From positions 992,001 through 1,056,000 of the forward strand of contig NZ_JABANC010000001.1 in assembly GCF_012931685.1 (NCBI RefSeq): 64,000 nt of DNA, in the 5' to 3' direction. A program made the translations under genes and the position numbers. The notes beneath the pieces were generated by a model. That model had not been told where the DNA came from. It saw only the letters and a list, made by a program, of their open reading frames with translations, and made no database searches. This DNA is from Hanstruepera ponticola (GTDB lineage Bacteria > Bacteroidota > Bacteroidia > Flavobacteriales > Flavobacteriaceae). Of the stretch, positions 47,925 to 54,620 are shown piece after piece; positions within the stretch are counted from its first letter, which is position 1, and each line of letters opens with the position of its first letter.

Positions 47925-47942
47925 ATATGATATAAATCATAT
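47925..47942. promoter_or_regulatory. 7-bp inverted repeat between tag and the thioredoxin-like gene
   Basis: ATATGAT and ATCATAT face each other across 4 bases in the divergent intergenic region. It has the shape of a dimeric repressor site. The regulator is unknown. Confidence 0.3.
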
Positions 47943-48016
47943 TTGAAGCCTAAAATTCAGATTACTTTTGCTGTCTAAATGTAACAAGAGTTACTAAAAT
48001 AGTGAGTTATTGGCAG

Positions 48017-48024
48017 TAATTTTG
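48017..48024 (+). promoter_or_regulatory. Putative -7 promoter box of the thioredoxin-like gene
   Basis: TAATTTTG matches TAnnTTTG, 20 bases before the ATG. A second match (TACTTTTG) lies at 47963-47970. Confidence 0.45.
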
Positions 48025-48043
48025 TAAAAGAAAAATAAAATAT

Positions 48044-48661
48044 ATGGAAGTCATTCAAACAACATCAAAGGATATTATTGTTTCAGCTTTATCGAAAAGT
48101 ATAACCTACCAAGACTATAGAAAAATGGTTAAGACGCTAGTTGAAAATAATTCTACAACTGGTAATGACAAATCAGAAGCTATGGTAAATTATACCATGC
48201 TAAATGATAGACGTATGAAGCGTTGGGACAAAACAGTAAAGGTGTCAGATGAGGTTAAGAACCGATTATCAAATTTTTCAGGAGATGTTACTTGGTTGGT
48301 TATTACAGAGAGTTGGTGTGGCGATGCGGCTCACGTAATTCCGGTAATAAATAAAATAGCCGAGTTGCACGATGGTATTGATTTAAAATTAGTTTTAAGA
48401 GACGAAAACGATGCTTTAATGAATCAGTTTTTAACTAATGGCGGAAAAGCTATTCCCAAATTGATTATGATTGATAATGCTACTGGACAAGTGATAGATA
48501 CTTTTGGACCACGACCCAGCGAAGCAACCAAAATGGTAAATGATTATAAAGCAACTTTTGGCAAATTAACACCAGAATTTAAAGAAGATTTACAACGTTG
48601 GTACAATCAAGATAAAGGGCAAACAGCTATAGAAGATTTACTGCAATTGCTCTGTCTTTAG
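48044..48661 (+). CDS. Thioredoxin-family protein with a single active-site Cys
   Basis: A 205-aa cytoplasmic protein without a signal peptide. After a helical N-terminal region, residues about 80-180 form a thioredoxin fold. The active-site segment is ITESWCGDAAHVIPVI, so only the first Cys of the usual C-x-x-C is present, and AIPKLIMID supplies the cis-proline. The WCGD type is common in Bacteroidota and Firmicutes and is of unknown role. Its 3' end overlaps the convergent gene by 4 bases. Confidence 0.85.
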   Translation: MEVIQTTSKDIIVSALSKSITYQDYRKMVKTLVENNSTTGNDKSEAMVNYTMLNDRRMKRWDKTVKVSDEVKNRLSNFSGDVTWLVITESWCGDAAHVIPVINKIAELHDGIDLKLVLRDENDALMNQFLTNGGKAIPKLIMIDNATGQVIDTFGPRPSEATKMVNDYKATFGKLTPEFKEDLQRWYNQDKGQTAIEDLLQLLCL

Positions 48662-49380
48662 TGCTTTCCTTCAAAATAAAAAGTAATAGACCCTAATTGT
48701 GATTTTTTAGAAGCATCTGAACTAAAACGGGCATTATTGGCATATTCAATGGCATGATCTTTTAGGCATTGATTATCAATTGAAGCGGCTTCGTTTATTG
48801 AACTATTGGTGACTTTTCCAAGAGAGTTCACGGTAATATTGACAACTATTTTACCACCTGATTCACATAAGTAAACAGGAGTAGGTAAATAGCTATGTGT
48901 TCTGTTAACCAAAGAATAATGCATAGAACTTTCCTTATTCACTGACTGCTGACTTATATTACTCCGCTGTTTTTTTAATAAGGAGTTCACATCATTAAAG
49001 GATGACAAAACATCATCATCAATTTCAGGTTGTGATGTGCTAGTTTCATTTAGGCCATCATTATTTACTTCTTGATTTTCAGAAGGCCTATATTCATAGT
49101 CTTTTGGAGGTGCAATAGGCTGATAAGCTTCAGCAAAACGCTTATAGTTTTCAGTCTCATTAAAGGCTTTATTAGTTTCAGCCGTGACTTGTTCTTCAGC
49201 CTGGGCTTTTTCTAGTTCTTCTTGTATTAGCTCTTCTTCTGTTTTGGGTTCTACTAGATAATAACTTTCAGTTAAATGCGGGTTTTGTTGCTTTAGATGA
49301 AAGCTAAATAAACCCATAACCAAAGACCCAGCAAGCAGTCCGGTTAAGAGTAAAGATTTATGTTTATCAGTCAAATTCAA
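48658..49380 (-). CDS. TonB-like energy-transducer family membrane protein
   Basis: A 240-aa protein with an N-terminal membrane anchor (LLLTGLLAGSLVMGLFSFHL), a Glu-rich coiled stretch (about 45-80), a disordered Asn/Ser/Pro linker and a C-terminal TonB-like beta domain (about 160-240: CESGGKIVVNITVNSLGKVT to SQLGSITFYFEGKH). It looks like a periplasm-spanning transducer or accessory factor. No ExbB/ExbD genes are nearby. It sits upstream of nothing else on its strand until truB, 57 bases before it in transcription order. Confidence 0.75.
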   Translation of the reverse strand: MNLTDKHKSLLLTGLLAGSLVMGLFSFHLKQQNPHLTESYYLVEPKTEEELIQEELEKAQAEEQVTAETNKAFNETENYKRFAEAYQPIAPPKDYEYRPSENQEVNNDGLNETSTSQPEIDDDVLSSFNDVNSLLKKQRSNISQQSVNKESSMHYSLVNRTHSYLPTPVYLCESGGKIVVNITVNSLGKVTNSSINEAASIDNQCLKDHAIEYANNARFSSDASKKSQLGSITFYFEGKH

Positions 49381-49437
49381 AAACTAAAATATTGGGCTAA
49401 ACACCAGGTGTTGTAATGTAATATACGGAAAAAAGTA

Positions 49438-50133
49438 TTATTTGGTTGTTAAGCCTGTTATAAAGGATTCTGGAGTTAGCGCATTTTTAACCGAGAAATC
49501 ACCAATTTTGGTACGCCTTAAAACCGATAAATGCGCTCCTGAATTTAGTGCTTTTCCAAAATCATGAGCCAAAGAACGAATGTATGTTCCTTTACTGCAA
49601 ACCACTCTAAAATCAATAGTATTACCATCAATATTGGTGATTTCAAATTCTGAAATAGTAACGGTTCTTGGTTTTATCTCAACTTCTTCGCCAGCTCTTG
49701 CAAACTCGTATAAGCGTTTACCATCTTTTTTTATAGCTGAAAATACAGGAGGATATTGTTCGATATCACCAATAAATTGTTGCGTGGTATCGTGAATCAA
49801 TTTTTCAGATATGTGATTAGTAGGGAAAGTTTTATCAATTTCAGTTTCTAAATCATACGAAGGCGTGGTGCTACCTAAAACGAAAGTGCCAGTATATTCC
49901 TTTTCCTGACCTTGAAAGGTATTGATTTGCTTGGTCATTTTACCCGTACAAATAACCAGTAAACCAGTTGCCAATGGGTCTAAAGTTCCGGCATGACCAA
50001 CTTTTATTTTCTTGATGTTAAGGGCATGACGAATTTCCCATCGCAATTTATTGACCACTTGAAAGGACGTCCAATTCAAAGGCTTGTCAATCAATAAAAC
50101 TTGACCAGATAGGAAGTCGTCGGCTGTTTTCAT
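49438..50133 (-). CDS. truB: tRNA pseudouridine(55) synthase
   Basis: A 231-aa enzyme making the T-loop pseudouridine of tRNAs. Motifs: VLLIDKPLNWTSFQVVNKLR, the catalytic VGHAGTLDPLATGLL with its Asp, the KEYTGTFVLG strand and VCSKGTYIRSLAHDFG. The C-terminal PUA-like part is short. The ATG is 1 base after the uppP stop, so the two are in one operon. Confidence 0.96.
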   Translation of the reverse strand: MKTADDFLSGQVLLIDKPLNWTSFQVVNKLRWEIRHALNIKKIKVGHAGTLDPLATGLLVICTGKMTKQINTFQGQEKEYTGTFVLGSTTPSYDLETEIDKTFPTNHISEKLIHDTTQQFIGDIEQYPPVFSAIKKDGKRLYEFARAGEEVEIKPRTVTISEFEITNIDGNTIDFRVVCSKGTYIRSLAHDFGKALNSGAHLSVLRRTKIGDFSVKNALTPESFITGLTTK

Positions 50134-50134
50134 A

Positions 50135-50929
50135 CTAATTAACTAAAGTATAGATAATGGCACCCAAACCAACAATTAGACAGTAAATAGCGAAATAAGA
50201 TAATTTACTTTTTTTAACCAACGAAATCATCCAAGTACAAGCAAACAAACCAGCAATAAAAGCTGCTATAAAACCAACGCTTAAAGATGTAAAGTTTGAT
50301 GCTTCATAGGTTAAATCACCGCTAAAAATATCTTTAGCAATTTTCCCAAAAATTAAGGGTACTACCATTAAGAATGAGAAGCGTGCCGCTCGTGTTTTAT
50401 CATTTCCCAATAAAACGGATGTTGAAATGGTTGCTCCAGATCTTGAAATTCCAGGAAGCATGGCTATTGCTTGCGAAATGCCAATAATAAAAGCATTTGC
50501 AAATGTAACTTTTTTGTAAGTGTCTTTTGCTTTGTCAGCAAGTAAAAGCAAAATAGCTGTAACCAATAACATAAAGCCTACTAACATAATATTGCCGCTA
50601 AATAACTGTTCTAATTCGTCCTCAAAAAACAAACCAACAATAACAGCAGGAATCATAGATAAGGCAATTTTTGAAACGAATTGCAAATCTTCATTCCACT
50701 CCAATTTCATAACACCTTTGAGTATCAACCAAATGTCTTTTCTAAAAACAACCATGGTACTTAATGCTGTTGCAAAATGAAGAACAACAGTAAATAATAG
50801 ACTTTCTTTTGGTATTGAGTTATCACCAAGAATAGCCTTTCCTAATTCTAAATGTCCGCTAGATGAAACAGGTAAGAATTCGGTAAGTCCTTGAATGATT
50901 CCTAAAATTATTGAATCTATAATATCCAT
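50135..50929 (-). CDS. uppP: Undecaprenyl-diphosphate phosphatase
   Basis: A 264-aa integral membrane enzyme that recycles the undecaprenyl carrier for peptidoglycan synthesis. The two active-site motifs are GLTEFLPVSSSGHLELGKAI near the N-terminus and LPGISRSGATISTSVLLG in the second half. About eight transmembrane segments are visible. It lies between a DUF3098 gene and truB, an arrangement that is common in flavobacteria. Confidence 0.96.
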   Translation of the reverse strand: MDIIDSIILGIIQGLTEFLPVSSSGHLELGKAILGDNSIPKESLLFTVVLHFATALSTMVVFRKDIWLILKGVMKLEWNEDLQFVSKIALSMIPAVIVGLFFEDELEQLFSGNIMLVGFMLLVTAILLLLADKAKDTYKKVTFANAFIIGISQAIAMLPGISRSGATISTSVLLGNDKTRAARFSFLMVVPLIFGKIAKDIFSGDLTYEASNFTSLSVGFIAAFIAGLFACTWMISLVKKSKLSYFAIYCLIVGLGAIIYTLVN

Positions 50930-50985
50930 AGGGCAAAAATATCAAAATACACTTACCAAAGGATAAAGTTGAAAGAAAATAAGTG

Positions 50986-51240
50986 TTATTTCTTATTCGG
51001 ATTTAAAAGAATAGCATAAACCTCAATACCAAAACCTAATAGAACCAATCCTGGAGCCAATCGGATACGTCTCCAGTTAAAAATTTCTGGGTTAAAAACG
51101 TTTGGATCGTCACTGCCACCGCCAGACATCAAAATAAAGCCCAGTGCAATAACTCCTAAACCAATAAGCATGAATTTATAATTCTTTTTACCGAATATAA
51201 ATTCAGTTTTTGCAGCTTCTTTACGTTTTTGTTCTCCCAT
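50986..51240 (-). CDS. DUF3098 membrane protein
   Basis: An 84-aa protein with two transmembrane helices (about 22-40 and 62-78). The segment KNYKFMLIGLGVIALGFILM followed by SGGGSDDPNVFNPEIFNWRR is characteristic of DUF3098. It usually sits between ftsX and uppP in Bacteroidota. The function is unknown, but a link to the cell-division or cell-wall operon is plausible. The upstream orphan gene ends 2 bases before its start. Confidence 0.88.
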   Translation of the reverse strand: MGEQKRKEAAKTEFIFGKKNYKFMLIGLGVIALGFILMSGGGSDDPNVFNPEIFNWRRIRLAPGLVLLGFGIEVYAILLNPNKK

Positions 51241-51242
51241 AA

Positions 51243-51596
51243 TTAATCGAATTCAGTATAAATAATGTCATCACCTACAGCGAGTTGGGCAATATGCTCT
51301 GAAGTACCCAACCACAATTTAGCTAAATGCAAAGTAACAGTTTTATTTAAAACTTTTGCGTTAAGAGAATCTAAATTTAATCCGCGTTCCAATCCACGAT
51401 TTATATAATAATTGTCACCACCACTGTCTTTAAACACAATATCATTTGAAGCAATTCCTGAAATACCGACAATTGTTTTGGTTTCAACGACACATTTTTC
51501 AGGTTTTGGGTCTTTAATCAGTGAAGTTATAGCGACAAGCCCAAAAAAACCGACACAAAAGGCAAGAATCATATAAATTAGAGTGCTTTTTTTCAT
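51243..51596 (-). CDS. Membrane-anchored protein of unknown function
   Basis: A 117-aa protein with one N-terminal hydrophobic helix (LIYMILAFCVGFFGLVAITSL), then a beta-rich extracytoplasmic part of about 85 residues with no recognised domain. It sits inside the ftsX-DUF3098-uppP-truB run, where I would not expect a gene. Together with the next upstream gene it looks like a lineage-specific insertion in the operon. Confidence 0.7.
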   Translation of the reverse strand: MKKSTLIYMILAFCVGFFGLVAITSLIKDPKPEKCVVETKTIVGISGIASNDIVFKDSGGDNYYINRGLERGLNLDSLNAKVLNKTVTLHLAKLWLGTSEHIAQLAVGDDIIYTEFD

Positions 51597-51623
51597 AATA
51601 ATTACAAGTGAAATTAATTTCAG

Positions 51624-52559
51624 CTATTCAAATTTTGAAATGACTTTATTTTTGTCTTTAAGGAAAATACTCAAATTATCCTTATCTCTGAACGGATGAA
51701 ATAACAGTTTATTACCATAACTCATAACAATTAAAGGAGCATGGCTTTCATTTTCTATTTTTATTAACTCTTTCTCCAAGCTACTTGTGCCACTTAAAAA
51801 ATAGAAAGAATTTTTATCAACAAAAATCAAGATTTCATTAGCATTTACATATAAATGATAAAAATAATCTTTCAACTCAAATACAAATTCCTGTTCGTCA
51901 CTCCAAATGTGATTGTATTCAAAAATGAATTTATCATTTTGCCAATAAATCTCTATTCCATAATTTTCTTGACCAGCAATTAAAATTTTTTCTTTAATAA
52001 ACTCATTAATTAATTCCGAATCTGATGCGAAAATTTGATTGATTACTTCATCATTGGTTGCTAATGAAGTTAATGGTCCAAGCAATTCTCGATATTCATA
52101 TACATTATATTCAATTGACTTTTTGGTTAAAAAAGAATTTGTTTTCTCTCTATTGTTTATCGTAAACTCTATGAGCTTTAATACGTTAACAATATCAATT
52201 CTATCAGTATAAATTCTTATAGATAGACCGTGACCATTAGATGGTGTTTTATAATCAGATTTTATTCCTCCAATTATTTTAAAATTAGAGTTATTATATT
52301 CCAATAAATATAAATCGTCTGAATATTCTTTAGCGTAATCTTGAATATATTCAATAAATACTGTGTCCTTGTATTGTAAACGGTTGGATAGTTTTTCTGC
52401 TAGTTGCCCTACAATTTTAGTTTTGTAAATGTCTGAATAGTCAAATCCAGTTCTCATATATACTTTGACGTTGCCATAGTTCTCTGCAACAACTCTATTC
52501 TTGTGTGAATAGCAGTTAATGGAAAATAATATCGAAAAAGTGAAAATTACTAATCTCAT
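51624..52559 (-). CDS. Secreted protein of unknown function
   Basis: A 311-residue protein starting at ATG 52559 (MRLVIFTFSILFSINCYSHK) with a signal peptide. The frame is open to 52589, but the longer start would put charged residues ahead of the signal. The mature part is rich in Ile, Tyr, Asn and acidic residues, and I recognise no domain. It is even more AT-rich than its neighbours. It lies between ftsX and the orphan membrane gene, next to a 7-bp tandem repeat, which suggests later insertion in the operon. Confidence 0.65.
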   Translation of the reverse strand: MRLVIFTFSILFSINCYSHKNRVVAENYGNVKVYMRTGFDYSDIYKTKIVGQLAEKLSNRLQYKDTVFIEYIQDYAKEYSDDLYLLEYNNSNFKIIGGIKSDYKTPSNGHGLSIRIYTDRIDIVNVLKLIEFTINNREKTNSFLTKKSIEYNVYEYRELLGPLTSLATNDEVINQIFASDSELINEFIKEKILIAGQENYGIEIYWQNDKFIFEYNHIWSDEQEFVFELKDYFYHLYVNANEILIFVDKNSFYFLSGTSSLEKELIKIENESHAPLIVMSYGNKLLFHPFRDKDNLSIFLKDKNKVISKFE

Positions 52560-52576
52560 TATTTTTTCATAATATC

Positions 52577-52618
52577 TAACAACTAACAACTAACAACTAA
52601 CAACTAACAACTAACAAC
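52577..52618. repeat. Tandem repeat of a 7-bp unit, six copies
   Basis: TAACAAC is repeated six times without change, ending at the first base of the ftsX stop codon. Each unit contains TAA on the plus strand and GTT on the minus. It is a simple-sequence repeat that could vary in copy number, and it lies between ftsX and the orphan gene. Confidence 0.9.
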
Positions 52619-53496
52619 TAATAATACAACTGATCCGTTTTCAAATTTAAGAAACGTTGTGTAGCGATAAAGGTACTTATCCAGGTAATAATAATACCCA
52701 GCATAAATACACCTACAAACAATACAACCAATAGAACCGTATTGTTCATTAAATTTAATTCTGGAAATGTTTGGTTTACATAATATAAAACCACAGCCAT
52801 TCCAATAAGTGCTAAAATGGCCCCAATCATACCTAAACGAACACTTTTCCAAACAAAAGGACGTCTAATAAATTGTTTAGTAGCACCAACCATCTGCATG
52901 GTTTTTATAGTGAAACGTTTCGAGTAAACAGACAAACGGATGGAACTATTTATTAATAGAACAGCAATTACTGTAAACAACCCACTGATTACTAAAATCC
53001 AAAAACTTATTTTCTTGACGTTGTTGTTCATTAAGGTAACCAAATCATTATCATAGCGTACTTCATCCACAAAGCTTTTCGTTAAGGCTTCTTCCGAAAT
53101 GACTTGTAAACGTTCTTCAGTCACAAAATCGGCCTTAACATGTACATCTATAGAATTTTGCAACGGATTGTAACCTAGGAACTCCATAAAATCTTCACCA
53201 TTTTCAGCTTTAATAGATTCTGCCGCTTGCTCTTTGGAGACAAACTCCGTAGATTTTACATAATCCGAAAGTGCTAAACTTTTTTCTAGCTGCTTAATTT
53301 CGACATCTTTAGCCGAATCTTTCAAATAAATGGTCAACACCACTTGCTCTTTGAAATGGTCAGATACTTTTTTAGCATTTATAACCAACATGCCTAATAA
53401 ACCTAATAAAAACAATACCAAGCCAATACTCAATACAACTGAAAAATACGAGGAAATTAGTCTGCGTTTTTGATACTTATCAAAAGATGAACTCAT
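52618..53496 (-). CDS. ftsX: Cell division protein FtsX
   Basis: A 292-aa membrane subunit of the FtsEX complex, which controls peptidoglycan hydrolases at the septum. I start at ATG 53496 (MSSSFDKYQKRRLISSYFSV); the frame stays open to 53607, but those residues are unlike FtsX. TM1 is about 20-42, followed by a periplasmic domain (about 45-170) and then three TM helices with the MQMVGATKQFIRRPFVWKS loop between them. ftsE is not adjacent, as is usual in this group. Confidence 0.93.
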   Translation of the reverse strand: MSSSFDKYQKRRLISSYFSVVLSIGLVLFLLGLLGMLVINAKKVSDHFKEQVVLTIYLKDSAKDVEIKQLEKSLALSDYVKSTEFVSKEQAAESIKAENGEDFMEFLGYNPLQNSIDVHVKADFVTEERLQVISEEALTKSFVDEVRYDNDLVTLMNNNVKKISFWILVISGLFTVIAVLLINSSIRLSVYSKRFTIKTMQMVGATKQFIRRPFVWKSVRLGMIGAILALIGMAVVLYYVNQTFPELNLMNNTVLLVVLFVGVFMLGIIITWISTFIATQRFLNLKTDQLYY

Positions 53497-53546
53497 ATAA
53501 ACGTTTGTTAATGATGTAAAAATATAAAACAATTTGAAACAAAACT

Positions 53547-53568
53547 TCAAAAGACAAAAGTCTTTTGA
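53547..53568. repeat. Intergenic inverted repeat (ftsX / UbiA gene)
   Basis: TCAAAAGAC and GTCTTTTGA pair across AAAA, in the divergent region. Function unknown. Confidence 0.4.
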
Positions 53569-53585
53569 TATCAGTAAAATTGTCA

Positions 53586-53603
53586 TTCTCACTAAAGTGA
53601 GAA
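53586..53603. repeat. Intergenic hairpin with tgtcattctcac motif
   Basis: TTCTCACT and AGTGAGAA pair across 2 bases, preceded by TGTCA. It resembles the other short TGTCA-starting palindromes in this window (39613 and 57633). Confidence 0.45.
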
Positions 53604-53631
53604 CCATTTGTTAATCTTTAAACGTTTAAAC

Positions 53632-53662
53632 TTTCAACATTGTTATAATAAGCTTAAATTTG
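53632..53662 (+). promoter_or_regulatory. Promoter of the UbiA prenyltransferase gene
   Basis: TTTC (53632-53635), a 19-base spacer and TAAATTTG (53655-53662) fit the Bacteroidota consensus with one mismatch in the -33 box. The TTG start codon is 21 bases downstream. Confidence 0.6.
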
Positions 53663-53682
53663 AGTTATAAAAGATCCCCAAT

Positions 53683-54552
53683 TTGAAATTTTCACTTCAA
53701 GATTTAAAAATTTCTAGACCAGGTTTATGGTTTCCAACAATTTGGATTTATTTAGTTCCTTTCAATTTTCAAAATGCGTTTTGGCTGTCCTTAAACTTTT
53801 GGATTGGATTATTATTTGTCACGTTTCCCCTAAACTATTTAGTCTATGGATTTAATGATTATAATGACACCTATGCCGATAAGGTCAATAAAAGAAAAGG
53901 GAACTTTTTGTTTGGTGCTAAATCTAATGAAACGCAATTAAAAGGGGTTCCTCTAAAAATAGCTTATATCATTGTACCTTTTATAGCTTACTTTTCCATA
54001 ATTAGTGGTTGGAAAATGTTCGGGTTATTGGTTTTTATGATTTTAATTAATTGGGTGTATAATTTCAAACCATTTAGAATAAAAGAGCGGCCGCCTTTTG
54101 AAATTATAATACAAATAGGCTATGTGTTTACAGCATTTTTTAGTGTATTGTTAAATGATTTAGGGATGTTGCCTTGGCAAACTATTTTATACTTAACATT
54201 GTTTGCATTTCAAGCGCATATTGCTGGAGAAATCATGGATATTGAACCGGATTTAAAATCAGGAAAACGAACGACTGCCACAATAATAGGTAGAAAAAAC
54301 ACCAAGCTTATGATGCTGTCAATACTATTGGTTGAAGTTTTTATTTTATCTGTTTTGTTTCAAGATTTTGTGCTTGCTGGATTCTTGACCGTTTTTTCAT
54401 TATGGCTTATACTAGATACATTCATTTTTTTTAAATCGAAACCCTATACAGTTAAACAAATGAAACTCTTTGGAATAGCTATGAATGTCTCTGCTATTTT
54501 ATCTATGATTTGGATTTTATATTCTGGGAAACTTATGCATCCTGTTTTTTGA
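53683..54552 (+). CDS. UbiA-family prenyltransferase
   Basis: A 289-aa membrane protein with about eight helices. The two Asp-rich motifs are NDYNDTYADKVNKRKG and DIEPDLKSGKRTTATIIG, which bind the magnesium-diphosphate of a polyprenyl donor. The start is a TTG at 53683 (MKFSLQDLKISRPGLWFPT); no ATG exists upstream in frame within the promoter spacing. The acceptor is unknown: it could act in quinone, pigment or lipid synthesis. It is a single gene, divergent from ftsX. Confidence 0.85.
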   Translation: MKFSLQDLKISRPGLWFPTIWIYLVPFNFQNAFWLSLNFWIGLLFVTFPLNYLVYGFNDYNDTYADKVNKRKGNFLFGAKSNETQLKGVPLKIAYIIVPFIAYFSIISGWKMFGLLVFMILINWVYNFKPFRIKERPPFEIIIQIGYVFTAFFSVLLNDLGMLPWQTILYLTLFAFQAHIAGEIMDIEPDLKSGKRTTATIIGRKNTKLMMLSILLVEVFILSVLFQDFVLAGFLTVFSLWLILDTFIFFKSKPYTVKQMKLFGIAMNVSAILSMIWILYSGKLMHPVF

Positions 54553-54562
54553 TTACACTTCC

Positions 54563-54593
54563 TTTTACAGTCTTATAATAAAGCGTAAATTTG
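54563..54593 (+). promoter_or_regulatory. Promoter of leuS
   Basis: TTTT (54563-54566), a 19-base spacer and TAAATTTG (54586-54593) fit the Bacteroidota promoter pattern. Because the TTG at 54591 lies inside this box, it cannot be the start codon of leuS. Confidence 0.65.
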
Positions 54594-54620
54594 CCGTTTT
54601 ACAAGCGGAAAAACAGTACG

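Noticed and set aside
52577-52618. Possible CRISPR-like array
   Set aside because: The units are only 7 bp and have no spacers, so this is a simple tandem repeat.
53497-53607. N-terminal extension of ftsX to 53607
   Set aside because: The extra 37 residues do not match FtsX, overlap palindromic intergenic elements and precede a normal MSSSFDKY start.
54591-54620. Longer leuS start at TTG 54591 (adds MPFYKRKNST)
   Set aside because: The TTG is part of the TAAATTTG promoter box, and homologues begin at the ATG at 54621.
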